Shown: positions 26,172 through 34,489 of the stretch, piece by piece
Numbering within the stretch: the stretch's first letter is position 1
Layout: each line of letters begins with the position of its first letter
Source of the DNA: Saprospirales bacterium GYS_P2D
GTDB taxonomy: Bacteria; Bacteroidota; Bacteroidia; Chitinophagales; Saprospiraceae
DNA: 64,000 bases
Direction of reading: 5' to 3'
Assembly (NCBI GenBank): GCA_009833045.1
Contig: WUUP01000006.1
Location: forward strand, 25,369-89,368
Program-made: the position numbers and the translations under genes
Notes under the pieces: model-generated
What the model was told of the DNA's origin: nothing
The model's database searches: none
What the model saw: only the letters and a program-made list of their open reading frames with translations

Positions 26172-26687
26172 ATGCTAATGCGATTTAGTTTACTTTTCAT
26201 TTTGCAGGGCCTCTATAGCTGTAGCTCTGCTCAGACGATGGTAAGTGAGCATATCATGAGTGTCGATAGCAGCTATGTGTATCCTACAGACATCACAGTA
26301 GACCAGCTTAACTGGATAGCAGGGTCATGGATAGGAGAGGGTCTCGGAGGCCAATGTGAGGAGATCTGGTCTCCACCAAAGAATGGTCATATGCTATGTC
26401 TATTCCGATTTGATCAGGAGGGAGAGCTGGTATTCAGCGAGCACTGCTCTATCTCAGAGCAGGAGGATGGTATCCATTATAGGGTTAGACATTTCAGCGC
26501 TGACTTCTCAGCTTGGGAAGATGAAGAGACCTATGTAGACTTCCCATTGATCCGTCTCGACGGACAGACAGCTTACTTTGAGGGAGCTACTATCAACCGC
26601 ACCGAAGATACGCTCACCATATACGTCATGATCGACTCCAAAGACGGGGCTCACGAAGTGCCGTTTGTGTATGAATTGAGAGAGTAG
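26172..26687 (+). CDS. DUF6265-like lipoprotein
   Basis: This 171-residue protein has a hydrophobic leader ending in a possible lipobox (LYSC, near residue 17). The core has the block WIAGSWIGEGLGGQCEEIW followed by GHMLCLFRF and FSEHCSISEQEDGIHYRV, matching the DUF6265 pattern of a small lipocalin-like beta barrel. The biochemical role is not known. The start at 26172 could equally be the next ATG two codons on. It is convergent with the next gene, with a palindrome between them. Confidence 0.65.
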   Translation: MLMRFSLLFILQGLYSCSSAQTMVSEHIMSVDSSYVYPTDITVDQLNWIAGSWIGEGLGGQCEEIWSPPKNGHMLCLFRFDQEGELVFSEHCSISEQEDGIHYRVRHFSADFSAWEDEETYVDFPLIRLDGQTAYFEGATINRTEDTLTIYVMIDSKDGAHEVPFVYELRE

Positions 26688-26724
26688 AGGCTATCGATGC
26701 TCTGTAAGTTTTTTGGTCCTTAGC

Positions 26725-26742
26725 AAGGGGCTGAAGCCCCTT
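26725..26742. terminator. perfect palindrome between convergent genes
   Basis: AAGGGGC-TGAA-GCCCCTT is a perfect 7-bp GC-rich stem with a 4-nt loop, located between two convergent genes. No T run follows on either strand, so it may act as a transcript end stabiliser or a partial bidirectional terminator. Confidence 0.45.
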
Positions 26743-26765
26743 GGAAGATATCAGAGGACTAACAA

Positions 26766-27929
26766 TCATTTTTTTAGAGTCTCAATTAAGTTCTGAATAG
26801 ATTTGAATCGCTCAATAATTGCATTGTCCTTGATCAGTATGTATGTGGGATAGCTTAAGACATCTATTCCTATACCTCCTACATCGTCATCAAAGTCGAA
26901 ATAAATATGTTGCCAATTGAGATTGAATTTTTCAGCTGTTTTCAAAGCAGGTTCTTTACTTCTGTCCTGGCATATTCCAATTAGTTCAATATCTGGATGT
27001 TGTTTTTCCAGTTCAACAAGTTTGGGAAAATTCTTGATGCATCCAGCACACCAAGATCCCCAAAAGTGTAATAGTTGAGTTCCGGTTGTATCCATTTTGA
27101 TTATGTCATCAGAATAAAGAGATTCACCTTGGATTTGCAGTTTTTCGATTTCCTTGATTGGACCTATCAATATCTTATTATTTATTAAGTCAAGTGAATC
27201 GATTATATACTTTGAATCATTTTTTTTTAAGGTAAATGGAGTCTTGATGTCCACTCTTTTGTTAATAGAGTCAGTATTTATATTAAATGTTATAGCCGAT
27301 ATCCAAGGGAAGAAATCATAGCAAGTAAGTTTACAATCATGACCATCTATATCGGTTCTTAACTGTAGTTTTTGATTGAAGCAAATGCTGAACTTATTGT
27401 CATATTTGAGTTCTCCTGAAGCTTTATCCAAGTAGTGTTTTACTGTAATTCCTATATTCGATGTCTTGCTATGTATACTTCCATCCACTAATACTTCATA
27501 AGTCAATTCATGATTATAGTTGATATCTGAAGGGAAAAAATCAAACTGCTCGTATGGAATTGATTCGTCCTTTTCAAGCTGGGGTAAGAAAATTACTTTC
27601 TCATCTATCAATGACAAATCCATATCACTATCGATGATTAGTATCGGCTGGCCACTGATATTTCCACGTAATCCCACTAAATGACTCTTGATTGAGCCAT
27701 TCATTTCATTATCTCCACCACTTAGATTAAAAGTTGATAAAACTGGATTTTCTATGTAATCGAATTTTTCAATTGTATTCTCAAAGTATGTGTTTTCCAA
27801 TATTGTTGATGAATAGGGACACCAAGAACTCTCATTATCGACATAGGATTCCAGAGGATGCCATTTTAGAGCCTGGCCAATCAGATGTGCTGTACTTAGA
27901 ATTAGTATTGAGAGAAGTCTTCCTTTCAT
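26766..27929 (-). CDS. secreted TlpA-like thioredoxin-fold protein
   Basis: This 387-residue protein has an N-terminal signal peptide (cleavage after about residue 20), a long N-terminal region of unknown fold (about 20-280) and a C-terminal thioredoxin domain. The active site is WCAGC (context LHFWGSWCAGCIKNFP), and the cis-proline region is VLSYPTYILI. It should be a periplasmic thiol-disulfide reductase of the TlpA/ResA type. Base composition is visibly richer in A and T than the genes before 26.7 kb, like the TPR gene at 28551, which hints at a different origin. Confidence 0.82.
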   Translation of the reverse strand: MKGRLLSILILSTAHLIGQALKWHPLESYVDNESSWCPYSSTILENTYFENTIEKFDYIENPVLSTFNLSGGDNEMNGSIKSHLVGLRGNISGQPILIIDSDMDLSLIDEKVIFLPQLEKDESIPYEQFDFFPSDINYNHELTYEVLVDGSIHSKTSNIGITVKHYLDKASGELKYDNKFSICFNQKLQLRTDIDGHDCKLTCYDFFPWISAITFNINTDSINKRVDIKTPFTLKKNDSKYIIDSLDLINNKILIGPIKEIEKLQIQGESLYSDDIIKMDTTGTQLLHFWGSWCAGCIKNFPKLVELEKQHPDIELIGICQDRSKEPALKTAEKFNLNWQHIYFDFDDDVGGIGIDVLSYPTYILIKDNAIIERFKSIQNLIETLKK

Positions 27930-28001
27930 TATATGTTCATTTATTCATAACCTGTAAATATCCTTTCATCCCTGTATGAGAATTGATGCAGTATCAAGAT
28001 A

Positions 28002-28256
28002 GTGGAGAGATCTCAGTGTACAAAATATCGTTCTCTATTATTAAGACGGTCGCATGAATCCCTATCGTCTGTAAGGAATCTGATCAAACTGAGCGTGCCT
28101 CACCGTCAAGCCTTTGCATGGAGCCGGACACGAATGGGCGGTTGGGCAGTGGCCCAAAGTCCCATATTAGGAACGACTCTGCGTATCTCGGTGCTAAGAC
28201 GTCGAGGCTACACTTCAATGTTAGAGTATTACTCCCGAATCAATACTTCGATCTAA
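28002..28256 (+). pseudogene. truncated group II intron reverse transcriptase/maturase, C-terminal fragment
   Basis: From about 28050 the frame reads RNLIKLSVPHRQAFAWSRTR, then MGGWAVAQSPILGTTL and LRRRGYTSMLEYYSRIN. This matches the end of Bacteroidota group II intron-encoded proteins (pattern KAW.W..TRKGGW..AQSPIL.TT....L.RRGY.S....Y). The GTG at 28002 is only the first available codon and is not a true start. Roughly 60 residues of a protein normally above 400 remain. Confidence 0.8.
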
Positions 28257-28461
28257 TGAACCGTCATATACCTGAGCGAGCGGTATCCGCAGGAGTAGAT
28301 GTCTGGGAGACATCTAAGTGAGCGAACCGCAAAGCGGGTGGGTATGCCTGCCATGCTCGAGTTTTTGTTTTCGGTTCATTCATTGTGTGATACTGACGTT
28401 GTAGGATCTTTGTGTGAGAGGCGCACCGTGGGCTTTAATGCTCACGGCCGTCTACTCGATT
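28002..28461 (+). mobile_element. 3' remnant of a group II intron
   Basis: The fragment contains the C-terminal end of an intron-encoded maturase (to 28256), then intron 3' structure. GTGTGAGAGG (28412-28421) leads into a hairpin, CCGTGGGC-tttaat-GCTCACGG (28426-28447), and CTACTCGAT (28452-28460). This is the usual layout of the domain V/VI junction, domain VI and 3' splice end. The 5' ribozyme domains and almost all of the reverse transcriptase are absent. Domain V is not recognisable as the usual 34-nt hairpin. Between about 28270 and 28405 lies extra sequence with a perfect 9-bp hairpin (28296-28316). It is an immobile relic. Confidence 0.75.
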
Positions 28462-28550
28462 GGGTGCTGCCTTCTTTTTTTATTATTCTAATGATTTGCT
28501 ATTTAAATTTCAAACGCTACAAGCATTCATGAAAATTAATTCTGAAAAAA

Positions 28551-30392
28551 TTAATCACCTTGTGAGGTATCATTAAACAATTTATAAATGCTTTCAAGCT
28601 CTTTTCTTGAAGAATTATATTCCTCTCCCAAAGAAGGGTAAATGGAACAAAGTTCAATCACTTCATCTATGATAATTAATATCTCCCCTGAAATATTAGA
28701 TTCACCTAAAATTAACATCATTAATAATTTGGAATTCACTAAATTGACCCTATCTCTTGGCTCAGAAGTATGCTCAAAAATTTCTTGACGTAAATCTATC
28801 GCTTCACAAATATTATTATTTATGTCCTGATTTTCTTCCACTTGGAATTGCAAATATCCTACTGCTTCTAAGTTATTGGCTAGTTTTCGCAGTTGTTGCA
28901 ATTCGTATGAGTTTTTGTCTTCCCTATTTTCGAAACCTCTTATACTCAGTGAGTCATTTAATATGGCAATTATTGAACGTCTAAGGGGTGTGCTTTGGCG
29001 AAATAAATTGAGTGCTTCAGCCAAGTTTCCCTGCTCATTCCTTATTTCGCCTAAATTTTCTAAATAATCAGCTAAGTAACTGTCTAAGCCAGGGATTTGG
29101 GTTTCTTCGAACTGCTGTTTTGAAAGGCTAATACTTTTTTCATATGTAAGTGCGGCATCTTCAAAACATCCATCTTGTCGAAACATTTCCCCTTTAAGTT
29201 GTAAAGCTTCTATCAATTGAAACCTATATATAATTACCATTGCATCTGCTGTCAATGCCTCAGCGGCTATAAAAAATTTGGTTGAATCAGTTGTTGATAT
29301 TTCATAGGATGCGGCAATATTTCCATCATAAAATATTGAAATATATGTGTATTTTTCGTTTTCACGAGTTTTACTTGTGCGCTTCAGCCCAATTTCCATT
29401 AAATCATTATATGATTTCCTTTCTTCCAAAGCGTTGTAATACTTTTTATTTGTTTGATTCTCCAATATGTTTACAATGCCCGCCAAATTTGAAAGGTCGC
29501 CTCTGGCCAGTTGAACCTTGCCAAGCTGCATTAATGCAAATCTCTTATTCCAATCCGAGGGTGATTCTCTTTCTACAACTGAAACTGCATCTTTTGCTGC
29601 ACTTAAAGCTAGTTCCATATCTCCAACTTCTAGTGCAAGTTCACTCAAAGTGACATGACCTTGATAATAGTCAGGGTTAAGACGTGAAGCCTCTTTATAA
29701 GCTAAAATTGCCTTTTCTATGTTTTGGGCTACTAAATATGCAGAACCAGCCTGTCTGTAATCTTCTGCGGCTTCAACACTAAGCGATTTAATTACTGATG
29801 CTCGTTTATTAGCTATCAGATGAAGTTCATTTGCTCCTTCAATCTCTAATTTTGGATTTCCTGAATTAATTTTTTCTTTTGCAGCTTTCTTTTTAATATC
29901 TTCTTCTTTAGCCAAAGAAGCAAGGTCCTTTAATGGTCCTTCTTCTCGGATAGCTGCATCCATGCCAATTAATTCTGCCATTCTTTCAACAGTGGATTCT
30001 GGCACTTGATTTATTTCTAATTCGTTTTCTCTTTGTAGTGTCTCTATTTGTTTTCTTCCCTTCCGTGATTCGCTAGCAAAATAAATGGCCAGTGAAATAC
30101 TTATAAGTGACAATATGATACCTAATGGAATACTTCTTACCAATAAATGTCGCTTGTTTCTGGTTACTTTTTTTGAATTTGAAGTATTTTGATTTGGCTT
30201 GTTAATAGAAATTGAACCATCATTTTCTTCCTCAGTCTGAATATATGAACTTTCAAATAATGTATTACTAAACTCACAATTTGCTCCAGATGGATTTCCT
30301 TTTGGAGGATGAATGGGGATAGTTCCATTAGCCCTTAATTCCACTCTTCTATTGCATTTGGGGCATCCAACTCTAATGCGATTTTTTTTCAT
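28551..30392 (-). CDS. zinc-ribbon/transmembrane/TPR protein of unknown function
   Basis: This 613-residue protein opens with a zinc-ribbon-like start (CPKC at residues 10-13, with only one further Cys near 39, so possibly incomplete). A polar linker precedes a single membrane helix at about residues 82-105 and a coiled coil (about 110-200). TPR-like helical pairs follow; the clearest are AYKEASRLNPDYYQGHVTLS (about 230) and ALTYEKSISLSKQQFEE (about 420). The layout predicts a cytoplasmic zinc ribbon and an exported TPR platform. No named family is recognised. The gene is AT-rich relative to the flanks and stands alone beside an intron relic, suggesting accessory DNA. Confidence 0.7.
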   Translation of the reverse strand: MKKNRIRVGCPKCNRRVELRANGTIPIHPPKGNPSGANCEFSNTLFESSYIQTEEENDGSISINKPNQNTSNSKKVTRNKRHLLVRSIPLGIILSLISISLAIYFASESRKGRKQIETLQRENELEINQVPESTVERMAELIGMDAAIREEGPLKDLASLAKEEDIKKKAAKEKINSGNPKLEIEGANELHLIANKRASVIKSLSVEAAEDYRQAGSAYLVAQNIEKAILAYKEASRLNPDYYQGHVTLSELALEVGDMELALSAAKDAVSVVERESPSDWNKRFALMQLGKVQLARGDLSNLAGIVNILENQTNKKYYNALEERKSYNDLMEIGLKRTSKTRENEKYTYISIFYDGNIAASYEISTTDSTKFFIAAEALTADAMVIIYRFQLIEALQLKGEMFRQDGCFEDAALTYEKSISLSKQQFEETQIPGLDSYLADYLENLGEIRNEQGNLAEALNLFRQSTPLRRSIIAILNDSLSIRGFENREDKNSYELQQLRKLANNLEAVGYLQFQVEENQDINNNICEAIDLRQEIFEHTSEPRDRVNLVNSKLLMMLILGESNISGEILIIIDEVIELCSIYPSLGEEYNSSRKELESIYKLFNDTSQGD

Positions 30393-30411
30393 ACGAGAAA
30401 ATTAGAAGTGA

Positions 30412-30600
30412 TTGTCTATCCAAATTAAACAAGCCTCGATATTTATAAGTTTATTTATTTTTTTGGTGGCACCCAACTTGTTTATACCTGATCAAATCCC
30501 TTGTTTTGATCTACTTTTCATACCTACATTTGTATTAGTACTCCTTAAAGATAGGCGGTTTGAGCTCAGTGTACAAAAAATACTGACTTCCCAAATCTGA
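30412..30600 (+). CDS. possible small membrane protein
   Basis: A 62-residue frame starting at TTG has two hydrophobic segments (about residues 9-26 and 33-46) and a basic C-terminus. It is divergent from the TPR gene, with 19 bp between. The start codon is weak and no ribosome binding site is evident, so it may be chance. The rest of 30393-30639 shows nothing else. Confidence 0.2.
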   Translation: MSIQIKQASIFISLFIFLVAPNLFIPDQIPCFDLLFIPTFVLVLLKDRRFELSVQKILTSQI

Positions 30601-30639
30601 ATAACAGAAAGAGCTCCCTTTGGCTACAGCCATCCCCTC

Positions 30640-31185
30640 TCAATCTATAAAAGACAAAGGCATCTCAAAGTAGGGATCGAGCTCCTCCTCATCGTGCAGG
30701 ATGATGTACTGTATGAGCGCACGGCCCTCTCGATAGATACAGAGGATACGTCCCTTAGGATAGGCGCTGAAGGCTTCTTTGGGCTTGAAGTCGGCGTACA
30801 AGGCCCAGTCGGCATTATAGTTTTCTACGACCCAGCGATGATTGATCTGGCTGACTCGTATGTCGGCCTCAGGATCATTAGTCGAGATATGAGCGATGGT
30901 GCGCATCACCTCGATATGTGGCGCTCTGCTGTAGGCTTTTTCATCAGGGATGAGTCGGATACGGATCTCGAGCTCGGCCTCATCGTGTAGCACGGCATCA
31001 TACTCCATATACTCATCCTCCTGAGTATCAGCAATATGTAGCCATCGCTCGACGGGCTGATAGAAGTCGATACGATGCTGTCGCAGCTTATTAGTGAAGC
31101 TCCGAGTATAGATCATCGGATCATCGACCTGCCCATAGACAGCGCTCACCAGCGATAGAAGTGATATGATCAGTAGGCCCCTCAT
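30640..31185 (-). CDS. secreted protein of unknown function
   Basis: This 181-residue protein has a clear signal peptide ([19 protein letters not shown]). The mature part alternates charged and aromatic residues and probably forms a beta-rich domain; no family is recognised. Its start overlaps the end of the upstream DUF255-type gene by 4 bp (ATGA), so the two are very likely co-transcribed and translationally coupled. It may serve the same process. Confidence 0.65.
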   Translation of the reverse strand: MRGLLIISLLSLVSAVYGQVDDPMIYTRSFTNKLRQHRIDFYQPVERWLHIADTQEDEYMEYDAVLHDEAELEIRIRLIPDEKAYSRAPHIEVMRTIAHISTNDPEADIRVSQINHRWVVENYNADWALYADFKPKEAFSAYPKGRILCIYREGRALIQYIILHDEEELDPYFEMPLSFID

Positions 31186-33308
31186 CGCATCAGTGTCAGC
31201 GCTTTATCGACCTCTTGGACCGGGAGTTTACAGACTTTATTTTGGCAGACGTAGATCATGTTTTGGCCATCGACATACTTGTACTCGAGGAGTGGGAGTG
31301 TGCTGATGGCATTGCCGCCGAGGTAGAAGCTATTCGCCTGATAGCTCTGCATCATCTCATGAGATAGGGCAGTAGCGTCTGGACCCATGACCACGACCTC
31401 GTAGGGCGCATAGACCTGATCGAGGAGTAGCTGTAGCCAGTTAGAGTAGAAGCTGGGCTGCTGGATCTGTGTGATGGTCGGCATCATATTAGCCAGCATC
31501 TGGTCAGCCATCTCGATATAGGGCTTCTCGTAGTAGATCTCGCCGAGACGAGCCAGATTGCGAGCCATCATACTATTAGACCCAGGGATGACATTGTCTC
31601 CGAGTACTTTTTTGCGAGCGATAAGCGGCGGATCGACATCGCTGGTGTAGTAGTACATCCGAGTCTCCTCGTCATAGAAGTGCGCTATGGCATAGTCGAG
31701 CAGGTCTCGAGACACATTGAGCCAGCTCTCATCAAAGGTCACCTCATAGAGCGCTGTGAGTGCCTGTATCAGCTGTGCATAGTCATCGAGGAATGCATTG
31801 ATCGATGATTTCCCGTCTTTATAGTTTCGATTGAGCCGAGCGTCATCCTGCATCTGTGCTCCGATGATGAAGTGTGCTTGTAGGATTGCTTCTTCCAGAT
31901 AGTCGGGATTGCCGAGTGCTTTATAGGCGTCGACATAGCCTTTGATCATGAGCGCATTCCATGAGGTCAGGATCTTATCATCGAGCCCTGGACGCTCCCG
32001 CTTAGCTCTTAGTTCGTGCAGTTTTTCATTGAGCGCAGAGATCTGAGAGATGAGCTCTTCTTCTGAGAGTTGATATTTTTTGGCTATAGCCAAAGGAGAC
32101 TCTGTGATATGTAAGATGTTGTTACCATGCTCCCAGTTGCCCTCAACAGTGACACTATAGTAGTCTTTATAGAGTTGAGCTTGATCACCGAGTAGCTGAT
32201 CGAGCTCGGCAGTTGTCCAGATATAGTATTTTCCTTCTTCCCCTTCGCTATCGGCATCGAGCGAAGAGTAGTAGCCGCCATCTGGCGAAGTCAGTTCTCG
32301 CTGTACGAAAGTCAAAGTCTCCTCGATGACTCGACGATATTGAGGATTTTTAGTCTTAGAGTAGGCCTGGGCATAGAGGGAGACGAGCTGTGCATTGTCG
32401 TAAAGCATCTTCTCAAAGTGAGGCACTTTCCACACGCCGTCTACCGAGTATCGAGCGAATCCGCCACCGACATGATCATAGATGCCTCCATTGGCCATTT
32501 TGTCCAGTGTCGTGGTGACAGCTTGGAGCGCTTCTGCATTATTCGCTCGATCGGCATATTTGAGGAGATATTCCCAGTTATTGGGCATGGGAAATTTTGG
32601 TGCTCCTCGGCGTCCACCCTCGACGATATCTACCTGATCTAAAAATCTCCCGCTGATATCATGGATCAGCTGCTCCTCATACTGCACTTCAGCTGTGACG
32701 AGTTCTACGGCATCGAGATTTCCGATACCGGAGGTGAGCTGCTCGGCAGAGCTGAGCAGTCGCTCATAGTCATTCTCTTTGAGCTCGACGAATCTCTCCA
32801 AAATCTTAATCCACTGATCCTGAGGGAAGTAGGTCCCAGCCCATACCGGGCGTCCATCAGGCAGCGCAAAAGCATTGAGCGGCCATCCTCCGCTCCCTGT
32901 CATGAGCTGAGCGGCAGACATATAGATATCATCGACGTCGGGTCGTTCCTCTCGGTCGACCTTGATCGGGATGAAATGCTCATTCATCATGGCAGCGACG
33001 GTACTGTCTTCAAAAGACTCGTGCTCCATCACATGACACCAGTGGCAGGCCGCATAGCCGATACTCACGATGAGTAGTTTATTTTCTTTCTCTGCTTTCT
33101 CCAGTGCCTCTGGCCCCCAAGGGTGCCAGTCTACGGGATTGTGCGCATGCTGTAAGAGGTAGGGACTGCTCTCATGGATGAGTGCATTGGTGTATTCGTG
33201 ATGAGTATCAGACACTTGGCTTTGATTTTTGCAGCTGTAGAGTAGTGCTGCGGTCAGTACGATGAGGCTGAAGAGGTTTCGGGATATTGATCTGCTGATC
33301 TTTGACAT
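31182..33308 (-). CDS. thioredoxin-domain (DUF255/YyaL) lipoprotein
   Basis: This protein of about 708 residues has a lipoprotein signal (LLYSC). Its N-terminal thioredoxin-like domain starts at [19 protein letters not shown] and has CHWC in the context [17 protein letters not shown] long alpha/alpha-barrel-like region follows ([46 protein letters not shown]). This is the YyaL/SPATA20 family, whose biochemical role is unsettled. The start MSKISRSIS was preferred because it puts the lipobox at the normal distance; the upstream extension to 33377 is not signal-like. It is followed directly by the secreted protein at 30640. Confidence 0.85.
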   Translation of the reverse strand: MSKISRSISRNLFSLIVLTAALLYSCKNQSQVSDTHHEYTNALIHESSPYLLQHAHNPVDWHPWGPEALEKAEKENKLLIVSIGYAACHWCHVMEHESFEDSTVAAMMNEHFIPIKVDREERPDVDDIYMSAAQLMTGSGGWPLNAFALPDGRPVWAGTYFPQDQWIKILERFVELKENDYERLLSSAEQLTSGIGNLDAVELVTAEVQYEEQLIHDISGRFLDQVDIVEGGRRGAPKFPMPNNWEYLLKYADRANNAEALQAVTTTLDKMANGGIYDHVGGGFARYSVDGVWKVPHFEKMLYDNAQLVSLYAQAYSKTKNPQYRRVIEETLTFVQRELTSPDGGYYSSLDADSEGEEGKYYIWTTAELDQLLGDQAQLYKDYYSVTVEGNWEHGNNILHITESPLAIAKKYQLSEEELISQISALNEKLHELRAKRERPGLDDKILTSWNALMIKGYVDAYKALGNPDYLEEAILQAHFIIGAQMQDDARLNRNYKDGKSSINAFLDDYAQLIQALTALYEVTFDESWLNVSRDLLDYAIAHFYDEETRMYYYTSDVDPPLIARKKVLGDNVIPGSNSMMARNLARLGEIYYEKPYIEMADQMLANMMPTITQIQQPSFYSNWLQLLLDQVYAPYEVVVMGPDATALSHEMMQSYQANSFYLGGNAISTLPLLEYKYVDGQNMIYVCQNKVCKLPVQEVDKALTLMR

Positions 33309-33429
33309 ATTCAGTTTTGGCTTACTACATCCGAAGGTAACAGGGACTAAGTAAGTAGGCAAGTAACAAGTCCACATTAAGTGTTAAGTTGAAAAGTAAA
33401 AAGTCGTAAAGTGACTGACAGATAGTCAA

Positions 33430-34369
33430 TTGAAACGTAAATTACCATCCTTAATTTTTAAGAGAAGGACAGGAGGGAGAGTTCGAAATCAGATAGACGG
33501 CATTATGCTCAAAAGAGAAACTTACTCAATACTCACTTCTCGCTACACACTACTCGGATTGAACCCTCCGCCCTTCGGGCACCTCCCTCAAAATGGAGGA
33601 CTGATTTTGTGCTTACCTAAGATGATTACGGCAATCGTCTCAGTTGAAAACATGCAGTACCATCCTTCTTTTTCAAGAGAAGGACAGGAGGATGAGTTCG
33701 ATGACCGAAAGAACGCAATTCCCGCAAAACAGAATTTTGCGGAACACTACGACGTAGATGATTCTACGCCGAACGAAGGGAAAGAAACCTCGCTACTCAC
33801 GACTCACCACTCAATACTCGCATCGAACCCTCCGCCCTTCGGGCATCTCCCTTAAAATGGAGGACTGATTTTATGCAGGCCTAAGATGATTACGGCAATC
33901 GTCTCAGTTGAAAACGTGTAGTACCATCCTTCTTTTTCAAGAGAAGGACAGGAGGAAGAGTTCGCTGACCGAAAGAACGCAATTCCCGCAAAACAGAATT
34001 TTGCGGAACACTACGACGTAGATTATTCTACGCCGAACGAAGGTGACTCGCTACTCACTTCTCGCTACAAACTACTCGGATCGAGCCCTCCGCCCTTCGG
34101 GTACCTCCCTTAAAATGAAGTATTAAGTTGGCAAGTTTTAAAGTTTTAAAGTGACTGATAGGCTCTCACTTGAAAACGTGTAGTACCATCCTTCTTTTTT
34201 AAAGAGAAGGACAGGAGGAAGAGTTCGCTGACCGAAATAATGCAATACACGCAAAACAGAATTTTGTGAATACTGCGACCGTAGATGATTCTACGCCGAA
34301 CCAAAGGGAAAGACATCCTCGCTACTCATGACTCGCCACTCACTACTCAAATCCGTACACCTCTGTCCG
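33430..34369 (+). repeat. four tandem copies of a 200-265 bp hairpin-rich repeat
   Basis: Units start at 33430, 33644, 33909 and 34170, each with TTGAAA. They share ordered blocks: CCATCCTT..AGAGAAGGACAGGAGG, CGCAAAA-cagaa-TTTTGCG, CGTAGA-tgat-TCTACG, a run of ACTCA/CTCGC phrases, CCCTCCGCCCTTCGGG with a small stem, and AAGATGATTACGGCAATCG. The blocks are short inverted repeats that can fold one after another. The first unit lacks the two central hairpins and the last lacks the 3' third. The flank before the first unit (33385-33429) resembles the end of the third (34122-34169). A single inverted copy lies at 24887-25140. No gene is supported in 33309-34430. Confidence 0.85.
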
Positions 34370-34430
34370 AAATCGCACAATATATTATTTATTAAAATAT
34401 GTAAGTAGCAGTAAATCAATAATATAATTC

Positions 34431-34446
34431 TTGGCACGGGCTTGGT
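34431..34446 (+). promoter_or_regulatory. candidate sigma-54 promoter of the efflux operon
   Basis: TTGGCACG at 34431-34438 is an exact minus-24 element. It is followed after two bases by CTTGGT, close to the minus-12 TTGC(A/T) element. At the canonical spacing the conserved G of GC is kept and the C is replaced by T. Transcription would begin at about 34456, leaving a leader of about 33 nt before the ATG at 34490. An NtrC-type sigma-54 activator is encoded in the same cluster (40457-41818), which strengthens the call. Confidence 0.6.
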
Positions 34447-34489
34447 CTTAATGATGACTGTCAATACATCCGAAACTAAAAGAACTATG

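Noticed and set aside
28118-28532. Two further small plus-strand frames over the intron relic
   Set aside because: They cover the maturase tail out of frame and the ribozyme 3' structure; no protein-like pattern is present.
33430-33855. 141-codon open frame across the palindromic repeat array
   Set aside because: The frame simply runs through two repeat units, translating the same phrases twice (NPPPFGHLP). Units vary by hairpin loss that ignores the frame, and the other copies are not open in it.
33430-34369. CRISPR array
   Set aside because: Units are 200-265 bp, imperfect and contain several internal palindromes; there are no short identical repeats with unique spacers and no cas genes nearby.
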